Positions 12,312-22,817 of a stretch of 64,000 nt of DNA are shown piece by piece. Below the pieces are notes generated by a model that saw only the letters and a program-made list of their open reading frames with translations, made no database searches and was not told where the DNA came from. The translations under genes and the position numbers were made by a program. Origin of the DNA: Dasysyrphus tricinctus. Lineage: Eukaryota; Arthropoda; Insecta; Diptera; Syrphidae. The stretch lies in NCBI GenBank assembly GCA_963921185.1, contig OY992532.1, forward strand, positions 32,157,577 through 32,221,576, given 5' to 3'. The first letter of the stretch is position 1. Every line of letters starts with the position of its first letter.

Positions 12312-12566
12312 TTAAGTTCAGTTCAACTTACATGAATTTTTCAACGAAAATCCACTGTAAACTATATCCAACAAGATTAGAATTCCTAATCATTAAGCTG
12401 GAAGTTTTTTTGCCCGGGGCCAGGCATAGTTTCTATATAAGAAGGTTTTATAATACAAATTCTATATATGTACTACTGAAATAAATCAGCCAAGTAGAAG
12501 ACTTAGCATTAAGGATTGGACTTGTTGAATTATTGATTCAAAATAGCTTTTTATGGCCTTTAGTCC

Positions 12567-12645
12567 TACAAATTGGCGTTTCGTTCGGCTTACTCACTTG
12601 AACTCATCAGTGACATAGTGAGGGCTTTGTCAGACGCAATTTGTA
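12567..12645 (-). ncRNA. Hammerhead ribozyme, unit 8
   Basis: The motif is identical to unit 1. This is the last unit in the direct array. It lies in the predicted loop between the long arms formed by the inverted segment, so it could fold even in a read-through transcript. Predicted cleavage is between 12633 and 12632. Confidence 0.94.
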
Positions 12646-12751
12646 TTAAGTTCAGTTCAACTTACATGAATTTTTCAACGAAAATCCACTGTAAACTATA
12701 TCCAACAAGATTAGAATTCCTAATCATTAAGCTGGAAGTTTTTTTGCCCGG

Positions 12752-12755
12752 GGCC
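12752..12755. other. Inversion junction at palindromic GGCC
   Basis: The direct unit breaks in CCCGGGGCC and continues as the reverse complement of a unit starting at GGCCATAAAA. GGCC is present at both joined sites and is its own complement, so the switch used 4-nt palindromic microhomology. From here to 13201 the array runs in reverse: one full unit plus about 110 bp. Confidence 0.85.
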
Positions 12756-12994
12756 ATAAAAAGCTATTTTGAATCAATAATTCAACAAGTCCAATCCTTA
12801 ATGCTAAGTCTTCTACTTGGCTGATTTATTTCAGTAGTATATAGAATTTGTATTATAAAACCTTCTTATATAGAAACTATGCCTGGCCCCGGGCAAAAAA
12901 ACTTCCAGCTTAATGATTAGGAATTCTAATCTTGTTGGATATAGTTTACAGTGGATTTTCGTTGAAAAATTCAAGTAAGTTGAACTGAACTTAA

Positions 12995-13073
12995 TACAAA
13001 TTGCGTCTGACAAAGCCCTCACTATGTCACTGATGAGTTCAAGTGAGTAAGCCGAACGAAACGCCAATTTGTA
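12995..13073 (+). ncRNA. Hammerhead ribozyme, inverted unit
   Basis: This is the same 79-nt motif on the plus strand. Stem III is 12995-13005 with 13062-13073 (C13065 bulged). Cleavage is between C13007 and U13008. Stem I is 13008-13012 with 13025-13029, CUGAUGA is 13030-13036, stem II is 13037-13040 with 13054-13057, and GAAA is 13058-13061. The unit carries the same CTT variant as unit 1 outside the motif, so it was not copied from its neighbour unit 8. Confidence 0.95.
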
Positions 13074-13198
13074 GGACTAAAGGCCATAAAAAGCTATTTT
13101 GAATCAATAATTCAACAAGTCCAATCCTTAATGCTAAGTCTTCTACTTGGCTGATTTATTTCAGTAGTATATAGAATTTGTATTATAAAACCTTCTTA

Positions 13199-13211
13199 TA
13201 TTTCAATTTAA
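13199..13211. repeat. Right target-site duplication of the ribozyme array
   Basis: TATTTCAATTTAA, matching 10207-10219. Confidence 0.75.
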
Positions 13212-13513
13212 GAGCAAAAGGGCAAGCTAATGAAGCTTTATTCTGCCCAATTTCACCTCAGCTATGATACTGATATTCATTTACATTCTTAATTATATGG
13301 TGTTTATGACATTTCCAATTACAGTACGTAATTCAATTAAATTACCGATTACATGTAATTGTAAAAGAATTTTTCAATTACAATTACTGTGTAATTGCAT
13401 GTAATTGAATTACACCTCAATTACATGCATTGTAATTCAATTACATGCATTGTAATTCAGATGTAATTAATTATTAATTAAATTACAATTGTAATTAATT
13501 CAACCCAACTCTG

Positions 13514-14985
13514 CGGTGACCCTGCGTCACCTTGATAAATTTTAAGCCTAAGTTAGAAGTGAGAACGAATTAGATGGAATACATTTTTTGCGAATATCCT
13601 ATGATGTGCCAGGGGTCCAAGACCATATTTTTGTTAAAAAAGAAACTAGTTTTCATCTTAATTCAAAAAAAAAGTGTTTAAAACTATTTTGTTTCTACTC
13701 ATATGGAGCAACCAAAAACTAGATTTTTTTTAATGCACGCATTGCGCCTGTTACTAGTAAATTTCAATCCAACTAACAAAAGAGTGTGTTGGGTTCGTTC
13801 GGCTTTATGCCTGAGATTGGGATATTTTTTTTGGGTGCACCTATATTCTGCTTAAATTATGAAATGTATGAAAGTATTGCTGTTCAATAAAACTGACGAC
13901 TGAAAGTACTTTTATCGGAGCAACGAAGCACATAATATGGTTTATGATGTATGAAGAGGCGGTCTTAAATCTATTAAATCTGAAGAAACTAACCGATTAA
14001 GATTACATTTTCAGACAAAGCAAAGGATGTAATAATACATTATTAAAGAACATTTCCACCCACTGACACGCCCAACTTTTAAAATAGGTCATCTTATGGT
14101 AGAAAGTTGATGTAAATAAAGGTTGCGTTCTTTAGAAAAGTTGAAGATAGTGTAATATACAATAGAGTAGATTGTTTGCCAACCTTCCGGCTAACTCCCT
14201 TCACAGTCCAGATTAAATAATCTATTTCGTAAACGATAGTCTAGTCTCTAGTCTAGAGCGTTAAGGCTGATTTTAATTTTCAGTGACCCGTTCGTGTTCG
14301 CTATGCGTAGAGATAAAACGAGAAAAAATTTCAAAAACGCACGAAATAGTTTTTACTTTTACGTGGCAGCCGCTTACGTTACGTTGAATGTTGTACTTAC
14401 TTAAAGTAGCAAAATGGTAAAAGAAATGTTCAAAACGACGAACAACGCGTAAATGTAAAACATCTACTAGGGGCTAGTTTTTCAGTTCAGGGCTAACTCT
14501 GAGTTAAATCAGAGTAAGTTAGTCCTGAAAATAAATATCATATCATTCTACGCATTAGGTGACTAAGCTTAGAGTTAACTTAGGATTTCAATTGACGAGA
14601 CTATAGGTTTAATCATGAATTACGGACAAGGATTTGAAACTCCATAAAAAAACTTTATTCAAGAATGTTTTACGTTCGGTGGTCGATACCTTTGAAGGTT
14701 CGCAAGTATTTGTACCTAATTTTTTTTGTTACGTCTATTACCAGTCTAGCCAGGGAAGACCAGAGAACAATACCTTTTCTTAGTTGAATTTTGAATTTAA
14801 CTTAAGAAAAGATAGGTACCAATTATAAAAATTCTCACAAACAAATTTTCCAACAGTTAAATTTCTTTTCTAAAATTTAATTTGTTTAGAAACATATGCA
14901 TAGGTAGAAGAAAAATAATAAAAAGGAAAAGGGATCATAAATCAAAATAATCGTCTTTGACGTAGGTATGCTCATTTTTTGCTTC
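13514..14985. other. Non-coding sequence with TE remnants
   Basis: The stretch 13580-13740 shares a terminus with the element at 5554-5954 and a block (CATATGGAGCAACCAAAAA) that recurs inverted near 38350. The rest is unrecognised. Confidence 0.5.
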
Positions 14986-15022
14986 AAAATCACTAACGTC
15001 TGATAGATACGTTAGTGATTTT
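14986..15022. repeat. Perfect 14-bp hairpin
   Basis: AAAATCACTAACGT and its exact complement are separated by 9 nt. It sits just before the palindromic MITE. Confidence 0.75.
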
Positions 15023-15042
15023 GGGGTCCAAAATTTTATATT

Positions 15043-15170
15043 CAGCCCAATTCTAAATGACAATTCCCGGGGAAATATTTCTCTCTTCCCTTCTCTCTCA
15101 TTGTAAATTCAATAAGAGAGAAGGGAATAGAGAAATATTTCCCCGGGAATTGTTATTTAGAATTGGGCTG
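15043..15170. mobile_element. 128-bp near-perfect palindromic MITE
   Basis: It begins CAGCCCAATTCTAAAT and ends with the reverse complement. The arms are about 60 bp with only a few mismatches around an 8-nt centre and contain TTCCCGGGGAAATATTTCTC. A transcript would form a very stable hairpin. No target duplication could be fixed. Confidence 0.75.
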
Positions 15171-15346
15171 TAAGAAACTGAAAAAAAATTCTTCGATTAT
15201 AATGCTTCAAATATAATATTTTATTATTTCTCTTTATCTACATCTGAAATAACATGTTTGCTTCTTTAACGTCTGTTGAATGTTTCCAATGGGATTGGAT
15301 TTAAAGCTGATCTCCACATTCTAATCTCTTATCAAAAATATCAATT

Positions 15347-15418
15347 GCGTCGGTGGTGTAATGGTTAGCATAGCTGCCTTCCAAGCAGTTGATCCGGGTT
15401 CGATTCCCGGCCGACGCA
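15347..15418 (+). tRNA. tRNA-Gly (anticodon TCC)
   Basis: The 72-nt cloverleaf has acceptor GCGTCGG/CCGACGC fully paired and discriminator A. The anticodon stem GCTGC/GCAGT closes the loop CTTCCAA (anticodon TCC). The T arm is CCGGGTTCGATTCCCGG, containing the B box GGTTCGATTCC. A TTTTT terminator follows within 15 nt. It decodes GGA glycine codons and is presumably transcribed by RNA polymerase III. It is the only plus-strand Gly copy in the window, and three near-identical copies lie on the minus strand. Confidence 0.96.
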
Positions 15419-17170
15419 CATATACTTTTTGCCTGATCAGCATCAACTTAAGTAAATTATCAATGTAGGTAGAATGCACTGATATAGCAATGATTAAAAA
15501 ATCTCTAACTATATTGGTACATGGTACTATTATATTCATAACCACATTCACGTGTGTGCACAACTCAGTTAACTCAATTAGCTGTTCAAAAGTTTATCCT
15601 TCTTCATATACATATACCAAGGCACTCATCAACCCCCCCCATCTACCCACTTCAACACCCACTCTCTCAGACTTCTCAAAACATTATTTCAAAAAGTATC
15701 TCAACTCAGCAAACAAACTTTCCAGTGTGCTAACTATTTGCCCTAAATTCCAGTTTGAAAAGTGTTTGTTTGGTTTATTCGCGTCGCAGTGTCTACAAAG
15801 TTTTGCACTTGTGATAACTTTGAAACTACTGATTGTAGTCGGATTCACAACTACACACACACACACCCATTCCCCACTGCTTTGCCCAACACAATCTCTT
15901 GGGGAGAAAACTTTAAAATAAAATCGAAAATTTAAATTCACTTTCACACATTTTTGTGGGGAAAATTGTGTGATGCAACAGAATTCGGTGACCTTTTCCG
16001 GGGTGCTATATACATAATTTTCTATTAAATTTAAAGTTTTTTTCTCTCTCTCTCTTTTTTTCTTTTTCTCTATTCATTCTGAAGTTTTGGTTTACCTATA
16101 AGAAAATCTTAGAAATCTAAAATAAATTTGGAAAAACAAAAGGATTTGGCGCGCACACAACCTTAGGTTTTTTCTTCGAAATGCTACAAATAAAATTGAA
16201 AAATATTTCAGTTAATGTATGCATGCTCAAGGTTCATACATTCATATGTTTATCATCTTCAAGTTGTGCTTTAATATCCTTTAAAATGACGTTCAGCCAC
16301 GTTCTGTTTATTCACTATAGTCAGTGCCCTGTCATGAAATTGTTTTGTTTTTTGTGTTGATGCATACCTCCTTACCTTGAAACTATAACTTACTTTTCGA
16401 AGTGAGAGGAAAATTTAAGAAACAAAATTTTCAATGTGGTTACCTATACCTTCTTCGAAATCCCGAGAAGACTTTAGTAGAAGCCAAATGGGGAAGGATA
16501 AGAAAACTTCACTTACTGTCTGAAAAATAGAACAAGAAGAATGTTATCCTTGAAATTGCATTATTTTGTTTAAGAAAATAGAAGAGTTTTTAGCTGTGGT
16601 GTTATAATTTTCAAAAAATTAAATTTTTGACTGGATCCTAGAACTTTTACTTGTGTGCCCTTTATCATTGGTATATTATAACCCGCAGTAAGAATAGACT
16701 TTTTCAAGGAAACAATTTGTAACAGGCTGAATTTTTGTATAAACGTTGGAATTGGTTCTTATAATAGTTTGATAAAATTTCTAATCTATCCGATGACCGC
16801 TAGGGTCCGTTATAAGAGGCAAAAAGTCACAAAAATATATTTTTGCCAAATATTTCGAAAACGGTAAGTTTTTGAAAAAGAATTTATACAAACAGGTAGC
16901 TGTGGTATAATGTCCCATAAATAACGTTCTTGAAATTTGAAAAAAAAAAATAATATATTTCTGTCGTTTTCGATAGGAGGCTTCCTCCGTACATTCTATC
17001 GAAAACAAGGCTCAAGTGATTGAAACTTGGAAGTATCAAAAAATACCTGCATTATCTTTTACAGTTTATTGAGCCTTTTGCTTTTAGCTTTCTTTTAATG
17101 AGAGATGTCCTAAAACCCTAAGAGCTAAATAAAATTACCTCACGACCATCAAAATTATTTAACTTGAAAT
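15419..17170. other. Non-coding DNA between two tRNA genes
   Basis: This contains short (AC)n at 15853-15867 and (TC)n at 16043-16056. A 143-codon frame at 15490-15921 crosses the (AC)n tract, shows no domain I know and is probably not a gene. Confidence 0.5.
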
Positions 17171-17176
17171 TTTAAA

Positions 17177-17248
17177 GGGGATGTAGCTCAGTGGTAGAGC
17201 GTTCGCTTTGCATGTGAAAGGCCCCGGGTTCGATCCCCGGCATCTCCA
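17177..17248 (+). tRNA. tRNA-Ala (anticodon TGC)
   Basis: The acceptor GGGGATG pairs with CATCTCC, with discriminator A. The D arm is GCTCAGTGGTAGAGC. The anticodon loop TTTGCAT gives anticodon TGC. The T arm is CCCCGGGTTCGATCCCCGG. The anticodon stem starts TTCGC and ends GTGAA, a T27-A43 pair that is still fully paired. A TTTTT terminator follows 5 nt downstream. A functional gene is likely. Confidence 0.96.
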
Positions 17249-19080
17249 AAATTTTTACTAGTTTTTGTATCCACAAAGGATATTAATTTTACACCTGCTC
17301 ATTTTGAAAATACATTTAAATAAATGTAATCTAATGTTAAAAAACTATCTTAAATTACTCTCAAAACTCAAATCCTTCTTTTTAAAACCTTGTCCTTATA
17401 CCACGTCATGCTGAAGAACCACCAACAATCTATGTGTATACCTTCTATGTTTATAGCAAAACAGGAAGTTCTTCATTACACAGAATCAACGCTTCCCAAC
17501 AATTTATTCCGATCTCCTTACAAATATTCGCACCAACTGTGCTGCGAATAATCGTGTGAAGAAATTAATATCATTTTACCTCATCCCCACCGCAACTCCC
17601 ACCCACCACCCCGCCCCTCTCTAAACCAGAAAAAAAACTAGAGCAAAATAATGTTTGTTTAAGTTTGTAAGGAAATTCCTAGTTTGGGTAACCAAATCCC
17701 AATCACAGTGCATGCGAGAGAACCAACAATGGGCACCCACTTATCATCGCCTTAAAGATAAGCGACTCTCGGTAGTCCTCCTGCTGCTTCTGCCTGCAAA
17801 AATCCGACCAAAAACATGACCAGACTTCAAAAGAGAACTGGTCACAACTATATACATACACAACCAATTCTCAAGTGAAAAGGCCTAAAAGAAAACCAGC
17901 TTCTTCACCTTTGCTGCTGCAATACTTCTCATTGCCATACTCGTATGATTGCAGGCACACGGAATCCCAATCCGCGCAGAAGATGCACCGCAGCGATACA
18001 ATATGACTGTGAAAATTGGAGCCGTTTTCGCAGCGCAGGTGGCTACACCATTGTTGATGCTTTACTCTAGACAGCAATGCTTCTTCCTGGCATCCTCCGT
18101 CCTCCCTGAATTTAGCTCCTCAAACAACGTTAGTTGTTTTTATACCAAATCTCGTTGGAGCCGCACGATTATTTTCGTGATCGGAGAGGAGCAGCGGGAG
18201 GGCGTTTCAGCTTCACGAGTTTTTTCGCTGCATTCCGCTAATTTTTCAATATATTCTCCAAACCAAGAGTGCAATGAATCTCAACAATTGGGGAGTGCGT
18301 TCTCGCTTCGGACGGAGCCGTCATCAACCAAACCAACCACCTATAACCGGGAGCAGGGAGAAGGAAAATTAAGAAAATTACACAGGAAGATGTTTTTCTT
18401 CTCTGTGAACCGCCAAGCTCCTCACACCGAAGCTATTTGAACCCTGGTTGGCCTTTTATGTGGTTTCAGATATTCGATACAGCGCATCAGAGCTGCAGCA
18501 GCAGCGTGCTGTTGGAGAAGCTCTTTGAAAAAAAACAAAAAGCTGCGGACGACCTGTTTTGGGATCCAAATTGAATGAAATGGATATTTATGACCACGAT
18601 GCCCCCGATGGCATGTGGGAACGGAACCCAAGGAAAGGCCGATGTTATAATATGCCGTTGGTTTTTTGTTTTTGCTTTGCCTCAGGATGGAATGGGGGAA
18701 GAAGAAGCTACGGTTATATGGCCTGATGGCTTGAGGTCAAAAGCGCGAGAATTACTGTCAACAAGGGCTGTTGACAGCATGCGATGCTAATTGAAACATC
18801 GTAACGTGACAATGTGTAATGGCCGACAATGAGGACGACGACAATGAACATTGAGAAATGCAATGGAGTTTCCGTGTTCGTTTTTATTAATCACGGTTAA
18901 CGGGTAGGTTATTGATATCAATTTGAACTCTGATTTTTAACTAAATCGTGGGAAAAACTCCAGTCACAAATTGATTTATTCATAGAGCTCTTGTAACGAC
19001 CTTTTAACTTGTTGTTTATCAAAGGATATGGAGGCTTAAATAAAGCTCACAAAGCATTAAACTTAGAGCGGTTCTTTAAA
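17249..19080. other. GC-richer, TE-poor segment, no gene recognised
   Basis: Between about 17.4 and 18.9 kb the base composition rises and TE termini are absent. Frames such as 17949-18440 (163 codons) contain no motif I can place. This is a candidate for host 5' exon or regulatory sequence. Confidence 0.4.
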
Positions 19081-19084
19081 TATA

Positions 19085-20080
19085 TAGTTTTTTTTATATA
19101 TCAAATTCTCAAAAACAATTTTCAGAAAAATTTTGGTATGCAAGCCTTAATTATTTATTTATGTGCATTTTAAAATAAAATTTCAAGAAAAATTATCAAC
19201 CCGTTTTTGAAAAATCGAATTTTCAAAAAAATTATTTGAAACTTTTTTTAAAAACTCAAATTTTGTATTGAAAATTTTGATACGCAATACTATTTGAACT
19301 CATGTATTGAATTTTTTATATTAAAAAATTAATCAAAATCCGTTCAAATGATAATAAGAAAATCCAAAATAAAGAAAAACTTTCTATGAGAGATACTGCT
19401 AATGGTTTAATTAATGTAAGTTTTTTTCTTGAAACATTTTAGAAAGTACTTAAAAACTCTGAAGTATCGAGTTTCAAAAAAATCGATCATATCATTTTCG
19501 AAATAGATACATATATGATTTTCAAAAAATAAATTTGAAATTTTTTTTTTAAATCCAAAAATATTTTTTTTTAATTTTGTTACAAATAACTATTTATATT
19601 TTTTGCAAGCCACTGTATAAACAAAAATTATTGAAATAAGTAATACCGTTTTGAAAAAAATCGAAAATTGAAAAATAGTTCTTTTAGAGGTTCCTTATGA
19701 ATCATTTTCATGGGATTCTACCCAAAGGAAGCCTTTACTAAAAGTAATTCAAAAGGAAGCCTTTACTAAAAGTAATTCATTGAATTTTTTTAAGAAAAGC
19801 TGTGGAGCCGTTTTTGAAAAGATTACTACTGTGAAAATTTGCTTAAAAAAATTTAATAGTACAGTTATTTTTGGTTAAAAAAAATGAAAAAACGTGTAAA
19901 TATTTTCCTTTACGGTTTTTTAACTTTTGTACGGAAGGTACCGTTGTTTTTTCATAAATGTAAATATTTTGGAAAGTACCAAAAATCGCTATTGTACCAA
20001 TTTTGAAGAAAATTGATTCAGCTACTGCGACTGTAGGGGATGAAAATAAAATCTGCAAAAATTAGGGAATTTTTTTTTCT
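19085..20080. repeat. Dispersed AT-rich repeat family A, copy 2
   Basis: It contains TCGAGTTTCAAAAAAATCGA (19468-19487), a CCCAAAGGAAGCCTTTACT block and a GTACGGAAGGTACCGTTGTT block, all recurring in the other family A copies. A 25-30-bp piece around the CCTTTACTAAAAGTAATTCA block is duplicated in tandem near 19730-19780. Confidence 0.68.
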
Positions 20081-22810
20081 TCATTTAGAGCTGATTTAGG
20101 CCCATCCAAATATTAAAACTCAAAAAAAAAACATTATAACGACCACCCTTACCTACATACATCGCAAGTATACAAATTGTTCATAAACGAAATATATATT
20201 AGGGTGGGTCAAATTTAAAAAACAAAGTACCTGCATCGAGAAAAAAACAACGTAAAATCAACGGAAACCACTTTGATTTCAAAATTTTTCGGAACGATTT
20301 TGCTTCGAAGGCGAAAATTTTTAATTCAAAGTGGCATGACATCAATTCAAAGTCTTTCCCTCATTTAAAACAAATATCTATGTTCATAATTTGATTAAAC
20401 CATTTTTTCCTCTTCATTTGAGATGCTATTATCGTTGATTTGAATTCATCCATCTTTTAAACAATATGTATCAACTTCCAATAAACTACAAGCATCGTTG
20501 ATTGAAATACATACAAATTTTAAAATACTTTTTTAAAAATTTAATTCAACTTCGTCTAGTTATTGATTTAAAATAAAATGGAAACCAATTCATGAAGCAA
20601 TAATGACAAAAATAAATATGAGAAAAGTAATAATTTTGTTTCGATTAAATATAAGTGAATTTTGAGTGCGCGTTAATTTTGTTCACAAATGTTTTGTAGA
20701 TACTTCGCGAAATTACGAAGCGCTCTCGAAATTCTATATATTAAGCTAAAATATAAATTAAAAAAGTGACTTAAAAATCTAAAAAATCTGACTTTGACGT
20801 CAGACTTTAAGAGAACGTGCATGGAAATTTGAAATTCGATTTCGAAAAAATATTAGCATGTTGCACTTTAAAACTACGTTGAGTGTTCTCTAAATGTTAC
20901 AAAAGTTGATTTCAATGTAAAATTGAATACGTTTCGCTTTGAAACTGGTTTTGTTAAATCTACGTTGCCTATTTAAATCAACAGGTTTTCAACGTGAAAT
21001 TAAATATGATTCATTGAATATTATTCAACTTTAAATCAAATGTTTTCTATTAGATTTTAAATTGCATTTTTTCCCTCAGTGTAGGTATCTAATTTAGGTC
21101 CCTGAAAGCCATTTTGTTTTTTCCATATAAATTTTATGGGAAAAAGTTGGGAAAAACTTTGGAATTTTATAACAACCTAATCGTTAAACTTCGAAGAAAT
21201 TCGTTGACATAATTGAAAAAAAAATTGAATGTTCTTCCGTTTCCGTTTAGAAGATATTCAGTGCTGAAATAAAACTTGTTGAGATTTCAGTATCTCTTAA
21301 GAGAACTTGGCCGAACATTTGAATTTTATTTAATAATAATGGTAAGCAAGGTTTTTGGTGTGTTGAACTCGATTCTAAAGTCAGAAATATTCCATCGGAT
21401 CACGTTTTCAAGATACTCCCGCTAGAAAATCAAAAAACCCGTTTCTTCGCTGTTTTCCAGATTATGTCATATAATAGTCTAAGATCCAATGGTCGGCAGA
21501 CTTACGGTATTTCAGTACGATTCAAATAAAATGGAGCCATTCTATTAGACCTCTTGAGCATGGAATGGTGCAAAAGTTTTATGTAGATTTGTAAAGCCTG
21601 TTATTTTAGATTCCGTTTCAAATGCGGGTACGGCATCAGGTGTTTGCTATAATTTTTTCTAATGAAATAGAATATAAGGATTCATAGATCAGAGAGGCAG
21701 ACATATTGCTTTAGTTTTAGTTTAAGCTTTTTTTTTAAAGGTTTTGTTATAAATCAAAGTATTGCACCAGGGATTAGATGTAATTTTCAAAAATAATCTT
21801 AAATTAAAAAAGTTTGATAACTCAAAAAAGTGTTGATAATACCAATACACTTTTTCCTAAAAAAAATTTTTAAATTTTTATAGGGACAAAATACAATTTT
21901 TTTTTTTAATGTGGTGGTTTCGGGAAAAGTAGATACATATACTACATAACTATAAGGTCAAGGCGCAAGACTATCTAATAACTTACTTAACAATATCTCG
22001 AAGAAGACGAAAAGATTTTTTAAGAAAAGAAAGATTCAAAGTTAGTTTTAAAAGGGAAGATTTAGATTAGTACCTTCTTATACTTCGGTGATTCTTTGCA
22101 AACTGTGATTTTTTAAATCAAAATCTTTTGAAAATTTAAACTCACTGAAAATTATATTTTTTTAATTTTTGTATAGCCTTTCTTAGATATGGTGTCAAAT
22201 CATAACTGTGAACTTATTTTGCTCCAACTAAAAATAAACAAATAGTTCATATCTACTTACTCTTAAATAAATATGGTGTTGTTCGTCCTCCCCTCTACGA
22301 TTTTTCCAAACCGGGGTAAAATTTTGATTTTGATGCCCTCTAGTTTTTGAGATAAACAAAAACCGTTAAACTTTTAGACGCTCCTTAACAAAGACACAAC
22401 ACACACTTCAATCCTTAAGTTCCATCAATCTATCAAAATTTTTTAAGAGGATGGAAAGCCCAATTCGAAAAATCTTGGAGCCGAAAATAGACCCAAATTA
22501 AAGATATTGCACAAAAATGAGTAGAAATAAATATACTTAATAAAAAGACATTTTCAAAAATATGTTTTATATAATTTAGTTAAAATAAGAAAAAAGACAA
22601 TATTTTGCATCTATTTTATAAAATTTTATTTTATAAAAGAGTAGTTATGTAGTTTGAGTAATTTGTATTCCAAATAGTAAAATGGTAGAAGGAAACTGCT
22701 AGAGGCTGACTGAGAAATACAGGAACTCAAATTCTCAAAATTGATTAAAATTGTGCAGTTTTAAAAGCATATAGGTATATCAAGAGCTTTTTAAATTATC
22801 AGTAAATATT
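20081..22810. other. Non-coding AT-rich stretch with one TE-like terminus
   Basis: The terminus TTAGGGTGGGTCAAATT at about 20198 resembles TTAGGGTGGTCGTTAAA at about 31639, suggesting a shared TE end, but I could not find a matching second end. Nothing else was recognised. Confidence 0.4.
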
Positions 22811-22817
22811 ATTAACT

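Larger units (their letters stand above)
10220..13201. mobile_element. 330-bp hammerhead-ribozyme satellite / retrozyme-like array
   Basis: Seven steps of exactly or nearly 330 bp (10259, 10589, 10919, 11249, 11579, 11909 and 12239, then 12573 after a 4-bp insertion) are followed by an inverted segment (12753-13201). Units are nearly identical. Variable sites are C-T-T/C-A-T near 10350 and an A/G just upstream of the ribozyme. Each unit encodes a hammerhead ribozyme on the strand opposite to the direct array. Known relatives of this architecture are the ribozyme satellites of newts, cave crickets and schistosomes and the retrozymes of plants and animals, where RNA multimers self-cleave into monomers and can circularise. 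The flanking 13-bp direct repeat implies insertion as a unit. No protein is encoded; the 78-83-codon frames start with TTG and follow the repeat phase. Confidence 0.92.
5971..13513. mobile_element. Possible hAT-like element with TAATTAC-rich ends
   Basis: The left end reads (C)AAAGTTGGGTAATTA and the right end, inverted, reads CAGAGTTGGGTTGAATTA. Both are followed by about 200 bp crowded with TAATTAC/GTAATTA motifs (5981-6190 and 13310-13500). The flanks share GTGACC within an 8-bp window (AAGTGACC against CGGTGACC), compatible with a decayed 8-bp duplication. If real, the element is about 4.5 kb after subtracting the ribozyme array that inserted into it. No transposase frame is visible. The alternative is two separate elements of one family in opposite orientation. 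Confidence 0.42.

Noticed and set aside
10220..12763. CRISPR-like regular repeat
   Set aside because: The whole 330-bp unit repeats with no unique spacers, and the organism is an insect.
10259..13067. Nine near-identical 78-83-codon reading frames
   Set aside because: They begin with TTG, follow the satellite phase exactly, and the conserved part is the complement of the hammerhead ribozyme. No protein family is recognisable, so a protein gene is not supported.
14478..14532. Small fold-back around AGGGCTAACTCTGA
   Set aside because: Short imperfect hairpin with no second copy seen in the window; not distinguishable from chance.
15490..15921. 143-codon frame
   Set aside because: It crosses an (AC)n microsatellite, overlaps a frame on the other strand and has no domain or homology I can recognise.
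17949..18440. 163-codon frame in a GC-richer segment
   Set aside because: No motif and no plausible start context or splice structure that I can support. Left as possible host sequence.
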